From: Chitinophagaceae bacterium
GTDB taxonomy: Bacteria > Bacteroidota > Bacteroidia > Chitinophagales > Chitinophagaceae
Direction: 5' to 3'
DNA length: 64,000 nt
Assembly (NCBI GenBank): GCA_016786845.1
Contig: JAEUVB010000002.1
Location: forward strand, 1 to 64,000
Positions 1 to 7,932 of this stretch are shown here, piece by piece (the stretch's first letter is position 1; every line of letters begins with the position of its first letter). The position numbers were made by a program, and so were the translations under genes. Under the pieces are notes generated by a model. That model did no database searches. It worked only from the letters and a program-made list of their open reading frames with translations, and was not told the origin of the DNA.

Positions 1-1
1 A

Positions 2-109
2 AACGGAATGTTGGTTATAAACGCTATACGCTGTAAAATTATAGGAAGAGTATTCGCTACCATCAAACGAGAAACCCCCTATGTTGATTTACTAAAATAT
101 TCTGCTTAA
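2..109 (+). mobile_element. 3' end of an IS110-family-like transposase (partial)
   Basis: The first codons of the window read as the C-terminal 35 residues of a protein that begins upstream. It includes NAIRCKIIGRVFATIKRE and ends DLLKYSA before TAA at 107-109. This pattern (a hydrophobic start, N-A-I-R-x-K-I, then R-V-F-A and a Tyr near the end) resembles the C-terminus of Transposase_20 (IS110/IS116/IS902) proteins of Bacteroidota as I remember them. In that family the protein is a DEDD transposase working with a structured guide RNA. The catalytic part lies outside the window, so the assignment rests on a short tail. No inverted repeats are expected for this family and none is visible. The right end of the element is probably within the next 100 bases. 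Confidence 0.5.
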
Positions 110-138
110 ATTGCTTGGAAATTAACATAGAATGCGGG

Positions 139-237
139 GAATTTCTTCGATTTGAGCTTTACCCTGCGAAGAATAAATGTAAAAGTGCAATCGACAGCGA
201 AATTCTTCGATTGTGGCTAACCCTTAAATAGAATAAA
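139..237. repeat. Imperfect 39-bp direct repeat pair
   Basis: Two copies, 139-177 and 199-237, are offset by 60 bases. Both share the core TTCTTCGATT, then GGCT or AGCT, an ACCCT-like segment and GAATAAA, with the same total length. They sit between the transposase end and the minisatellite. No coding potential is apparent. Confidence 0.6.
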
Positions 238-239
238 AG

Positions 240-325
240 GCCAACTTTTGTTTAAAGTAGGCGAACTTTTGTTGGAAGTAGGCGAACTATTGTTGAAAGT
301 TGGCCAACATTTGTTGGAAGTAGAC
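240..325. repeat. Short 21-bp-period array (GGCGAAC...TTGTTGG type)
   Basis: About four degenerate 21-base units carry GTAGGCGAACTTTTGTTGG or GTTGGCCAACATTTGTTGG. The period matches that of the following array but the sequence differs; GGCGAA here is the reverse complement of TTCGCC in the next array. Confidence 0.6.
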
Positions 326-336
326 CGCTCCAAGTC

Positions 337-705
337 GGGGTTTCGCCAAACTCCGTTGGGATTTCGCCAAACTCCGTTGGGTTTTCACCAAACTCCGTTG
401 GGTTTCGCCATACTCGGTTGGGGTTTGACCAAACTCCGTTGGGGTTTCGCCAAACTCGGTTTGGGTTTCACCAAACTCCGTTAGGGTTTCGCCAAACTCG
501 GTTGGGTTTCACCAAACTCCGTTGGGGTTTCGCCAAACTCCGTTGGGGTTTCGCCAAACTCGATTGGGTTTCGCCAAACTCGGTTTGGGTTTCACCAAAT
601 TCCGTTGGGGTTTCGCCAAACTCGGTTGGGTTTCACCAAATTCCGTTGGGGTTTCGCCAAACTCAGTTGGGATTTCGCAAAACCCGTTGGAGTATGGCGG
701 CACTC
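337..705. repeat. Minisatellite of about 17-18 units of 20-21 bp
   Basis: Tandem units follow the form TTTCGCCAAACTCCGTTG plus two or three G. Variants alternate CGCC with ACC and CCG with CGG, and units fade out after about 690. Most units are 21 bases, but several are 20, so no reading frame holds through the array. Open frames on both strands are a by-product of a stop-free repeat and are not called as genes. There are no unique spacers, so it is not a CRISPR array. Confidence 0.85.
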
Positions 706-1001
706 CGTTAAGGTTAGGCCAATCTTCAACGGGATTTGTTGAATCTAGAAAGCGATGTCGCGATTCTAAACAAAGTCCGGCCATCATTCATCCGAATGTC
801 GGGAACTCGTGTCAGAAAACCTGAAGCATGGGATCTATTTCATCGAAGTCTAATCGTTGTATTCGGACGCGACATTCATTTTTATTCTGAAGAGATATTT
901 GACGAAATAAGAATTGGTTGGCTAACCCATTCACATTGGTGCTACTTCATTCTGTTTCTCATTCTCTCTCCGTTTCCCATTCCCATTCTGTTTCATTTCC
1001 T
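706..1001. other. Intergenic stretch without a recognisable gene
   Basis: About 300 bases between the minisatellite and the mutL promoter. The first 60 bases look like decayed repeat units. Around 946-990 there is a pyrimidine-rich stretch with several CATTC-type hexamers. An open frame crossing into mutL in another frame has no support. Confidence 0.5.
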
Positions 1002-1009
1002 TACCTTCG
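1002..1009 (+). promoter_or_regulatory. -7 box of mutL (TACCTTCG)
   Basis: TACCTTCG is one mismatch from the Bacteroidota TAnnTTTG box and lies 4 nt before the mutL ATG. The transcript would begin at or beside the start codon, so the mRNA would be leaderless. Confidence 0.6.
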
Positions 1010-1013
1010 CGTC

Positions 1014-2843
1014 ATGCCGGATATCATTCAATTATTACCCGACCATATTGCGAATCAGATCGCTGCGGGGGAGGTGATTCAGAGACCGGGCAGTGCCGTG
1101 AAGGAGATGCTGGAAAATGCCATCGATGCCGGGGCTACCCAAATTCACCTCATCATCAGGGATGCAGGAAAGGAGCTCATACAGGTGAACGACAATGGAA
1201 AAGGAATGAGTCCCACCGATGCGCGCCTGAGTTTTGAACGCCATGCCACTTCAAAAATAAATTCGATAGATGATCTCTTTGCCATCCGCACCATGGGATT
1301 TCGCGGTGAGGCCCTCGCCTCTATTGCCGCGGTGGCCCAGGTGGAACTGAAAACACGCACCGCAAAGGATGAAGTAGGTACCTATATTCAAATCGACCAT
1401 AGTGTGGTCAGGGTGCAAGAACCTTGTCAAACACCCGTAGGCACCAGTCTCATCATTAAAAATTTATTTTTCAATGTGCCCGCCCGCCGCAACTTTTTGA
1501 AAAGTAATACCACCGAAATGCGGCATATCGTGGATGAATTCATCCGCATTTCGATGGCCTTTCCGGAAATCGGTTTCCGCATGACGAATAACAATGCGGA
1601 TATCTATAATCTGGAAAAAGGAAAACTGAAACAACGCATCATTGCTTTGTTGGGGAATAACTTAACGACCAAGTTGGTCCCGGTGGAAGAGCCTACCGAG
1701 TTTATCAGCATCACCGGTTTTGTAGCCTCACCCGATATGGCTTCAAAATCCAGAGGCAATCAGTTTTTCTTTGTCAATAACCGTTTTATTAAAAGTGCCT
1801 ACCTCAATCATGCCGTTACACAAGCTTATCGCGACCTCATCCCAAAGGATGAATTTCCGATGTTTGTATTGTTTATCGACATCGATCCGAAACGGGTAGA
1901 CATCAATGTGCATCCCACCAAACAAGAAATTAAATTTGAAGACGACCGCATCATTTATTCCTTCGTGAATTCGGCGGTGAAACATGCGCTCAGCAAATAT
2001 AGTATTGCGCCTTCGCTCGACTTTACCCTCGATGCCGGTATCAATGCCCTCGATGCCGTTACCCAACCCTTCACCCAACAGACTCGTGAAGAAACAAAAA
2101 GCGATTACCTCTATCAGTCTTTTGCCGATAAAGGGAAAGCGCACTTTCTGGAGAAGAGCGGCGATCTGCGCAATTGGAAAGAGTTGTATAAAGTGCAACA
2201 GGAATTTGCCGATCAATCCAATGTGCCGGATGAAACATCCAACCAACTACCGGAACTGGGTTTCGCTGCGGACGATTTTCAACAAGATTTTTTACAACTG
2301 GCCCAAAGTTATATCGTGGCTACCACCAAAAAAGGTATGCTGCTCATCGATCAGCATTTGGCCCACCAACGAATTTTGTACGAACGATATGAAAATAGTC
2401 TGGGCCAAAACATACCTGTACTCAAATGCCTGATGCCGCAAACCATCAGCCTCTCACCGGCCGACGCTATGTTGCTCGAAAGTCTGACCGCTGAAATGCT
2501 GCAATTGGGTTATGAAATAGAACCTTTCGGTCAACATACTTTTATTATACAAGGCATACCTGCTGATGTAAAAGCGGGACATGAAAAAGCGTCTTTGGAA
2601 AAACTGCTCGAGGCTTATAAACATGAAGCTTCTGAAGTGAAACTCGATAAGCGCGAACAACTCATCCGCACCCTGGCGCAACAAAAATCGATTCCTCACG
2701 GAAAGAAATTGTCGACCGCTGAAATGGAAGAATTATTTCAGCAATTGTTTCAGTGCGAACAGCCTCAGTTATCACCTTCCGGGAAGAAAGTATTTGCCAA
2801 ACTCAGCACACCGGATCTCGAAAATCTGATTCGGAATGCTTAA
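1014..2843 (+). CDS. mutL: DNA mismatch repair protein MutL
   Basis: 609 residues, close to the family norm. MutL is the GHKL ATPase that links MutS mismatch recognition to strand incision. The N-terminus begins MPDIIQLLPDHIANQIAAGE, with the GHKL motifs VKEMLENAIDAGA, DNGKGM and TMGFRGEALASIA in the first 100 residues, then the transducer domain to about residue 330. The C-terminal dimerisation domain (about 420-600) contains LLIDQHLAHQRILYERYE, where an endonuclease-type MutL would carry DQHAxxER, so this motif is a variant. I start at the ATG at 1014, which begins the conserved N-terminus; an in-frame ATG at 918 would add an unlikely Ser/His-rich tail and lies upstream of the promoter box. 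The next gene begins shortly downstream. Confidence 0.97.
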   Translation: MPDIIQLLPDHIANQIAAGEVIQRPGSAVKEMLENAIDAGATQIHLIIRDAGKELIQVNDNGKGMSPTDARLSFERHATSKINSIDDLFAIRTMGFRGEALASIAAVAQVELKTRTAKDEVGTYIQIDHSVVRVQEPCQTPVGTSLIIKNLFFNVPARRNFLKSNTTEMRHIVDEFIRISMAFPEIGFRMTNNNADIYNLEKGKLKQRIIALLGNNLTTKLVPVEEPTEFISITGFVASPDMASKSRGNQFFFVNNRFIKSAYLNHAVTQAYRDLIPKDEFPMFVLFIDIDPKRVDINVHPTKQEIKFEDDRIIYSFVNSAVKHALSKYSIAPSLDFTLDAGINALDAVTQPFTQQTREETKSDYLYQSFADKGKAHFLEKSGDLRNWKELYKVQQEFADQSNVPDETSNQLPELGFAADDFQQDFLQLAQSYIVATTKKGMLLIDQHLAHQRILYERYENSLGQNIPVLKCLMPQTISLSPADAMLLESLTAEMLQLGYEIEPFGQHTFIIQGIPADVKAGHEKASLEKLLEAYKHEASEVKLDKREQLIRTLAQQKSIPHGKKLSTAEMEELFQQLFQCEQPQLSPSGKKVFAKLSTPDLENLIRNA

Positions 2844-2879
2844 TCGACCGTTCGTTCATATCGAAGCGGGTGTTCGGGT

Positions 2880-2950
2880 GAGGGATAGGAGCGGAAAGCC
2901 CGCAACCGCCTTGGCGAGTGAGGACTTGAAGCGAATAGCCCGACCCCTGA
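2880..2950 (+). repeat. Dispersed intergenic element, copy 1
   Basis: Contains AGCGGAAAGCCC (about 2890-2901) and GAGGACTTGAAGCGAATAGC (about 2920-2939). The same two blocks in the same order occur at 60513-60600, and a reverse-strand relative occurs at 6655-6735. It sits between mutL and the lipoprotein gene. Confidence 0.7.
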
Positions 2951-2964
2951 GCCGAACGAAAAGC

Positions 2965-3996
2965 TTGAATCAAAACTCTATTTTCATAGCGAAGGGGGCA
3001 CCCCCAAAATTAATTGCTCATCTTCCAAGATGTAGCTACTTATTCCTTTTACTGACCATCATGGTTTCGTTTTCTGCTTGCCGAAAAAAAATGACGACTG
3101 CTGAAGTGCAGGAGACCAGTTATTCGGAGCCTATGGAACTCAATGATGTTTTGTTTATCAATGAACAACGCGGATTTATCGTTGGAGGAGAGCGTTATCA
3201 ATCACCCCTCATCTTGCAAACCGAAGATGGCGGTGCGCATTGGTCGCCGGTGAGCTTACCCGCCGGTGATGTGCAGAAAGCCTTGTATGATATGGATGTG
3301 TATGAGGGTTCTAAACTTTGTTGCATCGGTTACAATGGCGTGTGCTATAGCAGCAGCGATAGCGGACATCAATGGCAATATGCGCAACATGGCTCCTGGG
3401 CAGAGTTTCAGGCGATTTCGTTTCGCGATGCCGATACGGTATTCATAGCAGGAGGTTTAGGATTCAAAGAAGGATTTGTTGAAAGCATGGCCTCAGATGG
3501 CCGCAATGATCAGGTGGTGAATGAAAAAAGAAATTTCGAAATCTCTGATATTGAATTTGTGTCGCCCACCACAGGCTATCTCTGCGGATATGGTGCGTTG
3601 ATGAAGACCACAGACGGAGGTCATGTGTGGACCTTCACCACAGCAAAGAATGATTATTTTAAAGCCATGGCCTGGACCGATCATATTGGTGTGGTAGTCG
3701 GTTATGAAGGCAGCATCGAGCGCAGTAGTAATGCCGGAGAGAGTTGGAAAGTGTTGCGTAATGGAAATGATTTTACGAAAAAGAAAGTTCGCTTCAGAGA
3801 TATCTGTACCAACCACAAAGGTGGTTTTGTAGCCGTAGGCGATAAGGGTGCCGTATGGTTGAGTGAAGATGAAGGGAATACCTGGGTGGAATTGAAATCC
3901 TTTACCAAGGAAGATTTGCATGGGGTGAGCTTCGTAAATCAACATACTTTTGTGGTCTGCGGAAAAAACGGACGCATTTTCAAAATCGGGATCTGA
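2965..3996 (+). CDS. YCF48-like (BNR/Asp-box) propeller lipoprotein
   Basis: A beta-propeller protein with repeated Asp-box motifs: TEDGGAHW, SSDSGHQW, TTDGGHVW, SSNAGESW and SEDEGNTW. These match the YCF48 / photosystem II assembly-factor-like family; the function in heterotrophs is unknown. A hydrophobic segment YLFLLLTIMVSFSAC gives a lipobox with Cys, so it is probably an exported lipoprotein. The start is uncertain. The ATG at 3061 leaves only six residues before the Cys, too few for a signal peptide, and the in-frame ATG at 2836 overlaps mutL and reads through the dispersed repeat. I chose the TTG at 2965, which gives a 39-residue leader including the lipobox Cys. The stop is one base before the moaA ATG, so the two are probably cotranscribed. 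Confidence 0.75.
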   Translation: MNQNSIFIAKGAPPKLIAHLPRCSYLFLLLTIMVSFSACRKKMTTAEVQETSYSEPMELNDVLFINEQRGFIVGGERYQSPLILQTEDGGAHWSPVSLPAGDVQKALYDMDVYEGSKLCCIGYNGVCYSSSDSGHQWQYAQHGSWAEFQAISFRDADTVFIAGGLGFKEGFVESMASDGRNDQVVNEKRNFEISDIEFVSPTTGYLCGYGALMKTTDGGHVWTFTTAKNDYFKAMAWTDHIGVVVGYEGSIERSSNAGESWKVLRNGNDFTKKKVRFRDICTNHKGGFVAVGDKGAVWLSEDEGNTWVELKSFTKEDLHGVSFVNQHTFVVCGKNGRIFKIGI

Positions 3997-3997
3997 C

Positions 3998-4978
3998 ATG
4001 CTTATAGACACCCATCAACGGATACACAATTACTTACGCATCTCACTCACAGATGCCTGCAATTTCCGTTGTTTCTATTGTATGCCCGAGGAGGAAGTGG
4101 AAGTGACCCCGCAGTCTAAACTGATGAGTGCCGATGAAATTCTGGCCATCGCTAAAACCTTTGTGTCCCTGGGGGTGAATAAAATTCGACTGACGGGAGG
4201 AGAACCCTTGGTGAGAAAAGATTTTGCAGACATCGTTTTGTCTCTGGCGAAATTACCGGTGAAACTTACCCTGACCACCAATGGGGTCTTGTTGAATCGT
4301 TATACTGATCTCTTGCAAGAAGCGGGCATTCATTCTGTGAATGTGAGTCTGGATACCCTCAATCCGTATAAGTTTCTGGCCCTGACCAAAAGAGATCAGT
4401 TTGCACAAGTGAAACAAAATATCGATACCCTGATCAATAAAGGTTTTTCAGTGAAGGTGAATGTCGTGACGCTGAAAGGAATCAACACCCAAGAAATCAA
4501 TGATTTTGTTGAATGGACCCGTGAAGCACCGGTGCATGTTCGCTTTATTGAGTTTATGCCCTTCGATCGTAATCAATGGAATGCGGAAAAGGTCTTTACC
4601 TATCATCAGATTTTGGAAGTGATACGTGAGCAATACGATTGTATTAAGCTGCCCGATGCACAACATGATACCACGAAAAAATATATGGTAACCGGTCATG
4701 TCGGAACCTTCGCAGTGATCAGTACCATGACGGCCCCTTTCTGCAGCTCTTGCAATCGACTGAGATTGACTGCTGACGGAAAAATGAAGAATTGTCTGTT
4801 TTCGAAAACGGAGAGTGATTTGCTCAGTGCTTATCGCAGGGGTGAAGATCTTGAACCATTGATACGGGAAAATTTAGCACTGAAAGAAAAAGGTCTTGGC
4901 GGTCAATTGCTTCCCGACTTTACACAAATAGATACCACAGAACTCGCCAACAGAAGTATGATTTCCATTGGCGGTTAA
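3998..4978 (+). CDS. moaA: GTP 3',8-cyclase MoaA
   Basis: 326 residues, normal for MoaA, the radical SAM enzyme that with MoaC turns GTP into cyclic pyranopterin monophosphate, the first step of molybdenum cofactor synthesis. The N-terminal SAM-binding cluster motif is CNFRCFYCMP. A second cluster is formed by FCSSCNRLRL followed by a Cys 13 residues on (KMKNC). The protein ends in Gly-Gly, which is needed for activity in MoaA. The start at 3998 follows the previous stop by one base; an in-frame upstream ATG at 3950 overlaps the lipoprotein gene. No other moa genes are nearby, but a molybdopterin enzyme lies at 61389. Confidence 0.97.
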   Translation: MLIDTHQRIHNYLRISLTDACNFRCFYCMPEEEVEVTPQSKLMSADEILAIAKTFVSLGVNKIRLTGGEPLVRKDFADIVLSLAKLPVKLTLTTNGVLLNRYTDLLQEAGIHSVNVSLDTLNPYKFLALTKRDQFAQVKQNIDTLINKGFSVKVNVVTLKGINTQEINDFVEWTREAPVHVRFIEFMPFDRNQWNAEKVFTYHQILEVIREQYDCIKLPDAQHDTTKKYMVTGHVGTFAVISTMTAPFCSSCNRLRLTADGKMKNCLFSKTESDLLSAYRRGEDLEPLIRENLALKEKGLGGQLLPDFTQIDTTELANRSMISIGG

Positions 4979-4990
4979 TCGCATTTTATC

Positions 4991-5036
4991 CTGAGATGGA
5001 TTTGAATTAAAACAAGTAAAACAAACCCATCCTCAG
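4991..5036 (+). other. Imperfect hairpin between moaA and a T9SS gene
   Basis: CTGAGATGGATTTG pairs with CAAACCCATCCTCAG across a 17-base loop, with one mismatch and one bulge. No T-tract follows directly, so it may be a weak terminator or a leader structure for the next gene. Confidence 0.4.
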
Positions 5037-5063
5037 ATTCACACGTCTTGAAAAAAAATCATT

Positions 5064-6605
5064 ATGAAACATATATTACTTTTCATTGCCTTGTTTTGCT
5101 GCATTCAGTTACAAGCGCAAACGGCTTATTTTAAAGTCAACAATACCGGCAGTCTCGATAAAATCACGCGTTTGAGTGGTGGTGGCTATATCACATCCGG
5201 GTTCGACAGCAATTACAAACATCAGTATATCCGTTGGGATGACAGTTTTACGCCGCTTTGGAAAGTGAAAATCACCGATCCATTGGTCAATCCATTTTCA
5301 AATTTTATCATCGAAGCAAATGACGGCAGTTTTTATGCTACCGCTTCAACTGATGCGAATTCGGGTTCCTTGTATGTGATGAAAATTAGTAGCACGGGCA
5401 CCATACTTTGGCAAAAGACTTATTCGGCGCCAACTGCAGGCGAACGTTTGTTTGCACCTTGTATTTCAAAAGCAGCCGGAACCGATAATGGGTTTTTGTT
5501 TGGTACCGGCGATTGTACCCTCAGCAATTGTATCGTGAAATGTGATGCCAATGGTGCCATTGAGTGGCAGAAACAATATTATTATCCACTCGCGAGCGGG
5601 GTAATTACTTGCTGGAGCATCATTCCTGATGGCACGGGGTATGTGGTTTCTTCGGGCTATAATGCCAAATCGCTTTTAACATTTAAGATTGATGCCCTCG
5701 GTGCCATCGGTACATATTCGGCCAATACCTATACCTGGACGCCACAGATCATACCGACTAAATTAGTGAAGCTGAATGCGAGCAATGGTTATGCCTTGTT
5801 GGGTCAATACAATAATTCAAACAACAATAAGACGCAGTTTGTGGCCTTTTACAACAATGGATTGGCTCTGCAGTCATTCAATGAACTCACAGTCACTTAT
5901 ACTCAGTTTACACTGAGTGATATCGCCCCCATCAACAACGGACAAGATGTGGTTGTGAACGGAAATATGTATGATGCCAGCAAATTCTATTCGGCCATTT
6001 TGAAACTATCATCTACCGGCACCATCGGTTGGAAACATCTGGGTGAAGGCAATACCTCCACCACAAATAAAAATGTTCAGTTCAACGGCATTACGGCACT
6101 TGGCAATAGCACAGTGAATGTAGGCACCGGTTCAAACGAAGGTGCTGTGGTAGGCATCATCGATTCATCCGGCGGGGGGCTTTGTAATAGTCTGCCGTTT
6201 AATGTGACCAATGTACCGAAAACACTGACACTTGAATCGGCATCATTGACTTCATTCAACAGCAATGTAGTGTCTGCAACCGTAAACTATACCAATACCA
6301 ATGTGGTCTCTTATAACAAAACGATTTATTGTGGAAGTATACCCAATGCGACTCAAGATTTTGAGGAGCTGATTGCCGGATTTCAAGTTTATCCAAATCC
6401 CGGTGATGCTTCCATCGTATGCGAATCGCAGGATCAAAAACAAGTGACGCTTTCTATTCGTTCCTTGGATGGTCGTACCGTTTTTCAACAATCATTTTCT
6501 GATCGGATTCAAATTTCAACGACCTCATGGGCCAATGGTTTGTATAGTGTGACCTTAAACAATGGTAAGGCACAAGTGAGCCGTAAATTATTGATTGCAC
6601 ATTAA
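5064..6605 (+). CDS. T9SS-secreted beta-propeller-like protein
   Basis: 513 residues. An N-terminal signal peptide (MKHILLFIALFCCIQLQAQ) is followed by a repetitive beta-rich body with phrases such as LYVMKISSTGTILWQKTYS, found in large secreted Bacteroidota proteins of unknown role. The last ~75 residues form a type A T9SS sorting domain, starting FQVYPNPGD, passing SIRSLDGRTVFQQ and GLYSVTL, and ending SRKLLIAH. The protein is therefore probably exported through the type IX system and anchored at the surface or released. No catalytic motif is visible. A hairpin follows the stop codon. Confidence 0.85.
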   Translation: MKHILLFIALFCCIQLQAQTAYFKVNNTGSLDKITRLSGGGYITSGFDSNYKHQYIRWDDSFTPLWKVKITDPLVNPFSNFIIEANDGSFYATASTDANSGSLYVMKISSTGTILWQKTYSAPTAGERLFAPCISKAAGTDNGFLFGTGDCTLSNCIVKCDANGAIEWQKQYYYPLASGVITCWSIIPDGTGYVVSSGYNAKSLLTFKIDALGAIGTYSANTYTWTPQIIPTKLVKLNASNGYALLGQYNNSNNNKTQFVAFYNNGLALQSFNELTVTYTQFTLSDIAPINNGQDVVVNGNMYDASKFYSAILKLSSTGTIGWKHLGEGNTSTTNKNVQFNGITALGNSTVNVGTGSNEGAVVGIIDSSGGGLCNSLPFNVTNVPKTLTLESASLTSFNSNVVSATVNYTNTNVVSYNKTIYCGSIPNATQDFEELIAGFQVYPNPGDASIVCESQDQKQVTLSIRSLDGRTVFQQSFSDRIQISTTSWANGLYSVTLNNGKAQVSRKLLIAH

Positions 6606-6609
6606 GACG

Positions 6610-6652
6610 CTTTCATTGAATGGAATATTTTGTTCAATGAAAGGATGATTTT
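6610..6652 (+). terminator. Terminator-like hairpin after the T9SS gene
   Basis: Perfect 11-bp arms CTTTCATTGAA and TTCAATGAAAG (6610-6620 and 6633-6643) with a 12-base loop, followed within a few bases by ATTTTTTGG. The stem is AT-rich but position and T-run fit an intrinsic terminator. Confidence 0.6.
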
Positions 6653-6654
6653 TT

Positions 6655-6735
6655 GGGGCGGCCAGACAGGCTTTCCGTTTCAAGCTGCTTTCCGTCGCAG
6701 AGCCTCCGTTGCGCAGGCTTTCCACAATCTCGTCA
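6655..6735 (-). repeat. Dispersed intergenic element, copy 2 (reverse orientation)
   Basis: Read on the minus strand it carries ATTGTGGAAAGCC, then a GCTTGAAACGGAAAGC block and CTGTCTGGCCGCCC. It aligns with 60513-60600, which has GATTGAAGCGGAAAGCC, CTTGCAGCGAAAAGC and GTGTCTGCCGCCC. A small perfect hairpin CTCGTC-agatag-GACGAG (6730-6747) adjoins it. An open frame through this stretch is not supported as a gene. Confidence 0.6.
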
Positions 6736-6867
6736 GATAGGACGAGACCGCAATGCATTTCGCCTCATGGGTTCGGTTTCAAAAGTGAAAGCTCAAATAC
6801 GTTCATCCGAATATTATTTTTCCTGTTTGCAATTTCATAGCTTTGTCTCCATATTTTGCATAAGCTT

Positions 6868-7863
6868 ATGAAGAAGAACATTGCGCTCCTTGCCGGAGGC
6901 TATTCAGGGGAATACGTCATTTCGATTAAAACGGCTCTCACGATTGAACAGAATATCGATTCGCAACTGTACAATGTATATAAAATTATCATCGACCGGG
7001 ATCATTGGCAACATACCACCGCCGATGGACAAGTGGTGGAAGTGGATCGCAAAGATTTTTCATTGAACCTATCCGGAGAACATATTGTATTTGATGCCGC
7101 GTTTATTGCCGTCCATGGTACACCCGGTGAAGATGGTAAACTTCAGGGTTATCTGGAAATGCTCAATATTCCGTTTACTTCTTGCAGTGCCATCGTATCC
7201 GGACTAACCTTTAATAAAATATTCTGCAATCATGTGGTTGCTCACAGCGGATTGGTGAATGTATCCAAGTCTATTCATTTGTTTCGCGATCGCCATCAAA
7301 GTATAGAGGATATTTTGAATGTAGTCTCTCTGCCCGTTTTTGTAAAGCCCGCAGAAGGGGGATCCAGTTTAGCGACCACTAAAGTGAAAACGAAAGAAGA
7401 TTTGATGCCCGCTGTTCAGGCGGCCTTCGAGGTAGATGCACAGGCCATGGCCGAAGAATTTGTCAAGGGCCGTGAATTCAGTATCGGGGTGTATAAAATA
7501 AATGGGGAAATCATGGCTTTGCCCGTCACGGAAATCATCAGCACCAAGGAGTTTTTTGATTACGAAGCCAAGTATACCCCGGGCATGACCAACGAAGTGA
7601 CGCCGGCCGATTTGAATGAAACGCAAACGGACTTAATTCGTGAAACTGCCCGGAAGATCTATGCTTTATTGAACTGCAGGGGCGTTTGTCGGGTAGATTT
7701 TATTCTGGAAGAATCGACCGGAAAATTGTTTTTTCTGGAAATCAATACCATACCCGGACAAAGTGAAAACAGTATAGTTCCTCAGCAGGTCAGGGCTGCC
7801 GGTATGAGCCTCAAGGATTTTTACGGGGATATCATTGCGGAGTGTCTGCGCCAAAGGGGTTAA
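6868..7863 (+). CDS. ddl: D-alanine--D-alanine ligase
   Basis: 331 residues. It joins two D-alanines with ATP in the cytoplasm for peptidoglycan precursors. The ATP-grasp fold is seen in VFVKPAEGGSSLATTK, EEFVKGREFSIGVY and FLEINTIPGQSENSIVPQQ, the last holding the Mg-binding and substrate residues. The N-terminus MKKNIALLAGGYSGEY fits the family. I chose the ATG at 6868 over 6856 because ATATTTTG at 6851-6858 looks like the -7 box and would place the transcript start close to 6863, past the upstream ATG. Downstream genes for a PASTA protein, a T9SS protein and a rhodanese follow closely on the same strand. Confidence 0.93.
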   Translation: MKKNIALLAGGYSGEYVISIKTALTIEQNIDSQLYNVYKIIIDRDHWQHTTADGQVVEVDRKDFSLNLSGEHIVFDAAFIAVHGTPGEDGKLQGYLEMLNIPFTSCSAIVSGLTFNKIFCNHVVAHSGLVNVSKSIHLFRDRHQSIEDILNVVSLPVFVKPAEGGSSLATTKVKTKEDLMPAVQAAFEVDAQAMAEEFVKGREFSIGVYKINGEIMALPVTEIISTKEFFDYEAKYTPGMTNEVTPADLNETQTDLIRETARKIYALLNCRGVCRVDFILEESTGKLFFLEINTIPGQSENSIVPQQVRAAGMSLKDFYGDIIAECLRQRG

Positions 7864-7932
7864 AAATTGGAAAATTCCTGACGAGTCAAATACAAAAACC
7901 TTATTTTTACCCGTTCCTAATTTTCTCAAACC

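Noticed and set aside
337..705. Regular array that might be a CRISPR
   Set aside because: Units are contiguous with no unique spacers, and there are no cas genes.
248..824. Several open frames on both strands with 7-residue periodic proteins
   Set aside because: They are by-products of the 20/21-bp repeat. Units of 20 bases shift the frame, so no frame is kept, and no signal or start context supports translation.
918..1013. Extended N-terminus of mutL
   Set aside because: Ser/His-rich, outside the conserved domain, and located upstream of the -7 box.
736..1077. Open frame of 113 codons overlapping the mutL start
   Set aside because: It overlaps mutL out of frame and has no family resemblance.
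6653..6871. Open frame of 72 codons before ddl
   Set aside because: It lies in a dispersed repeat element and overlaps the ddl promoter and start.
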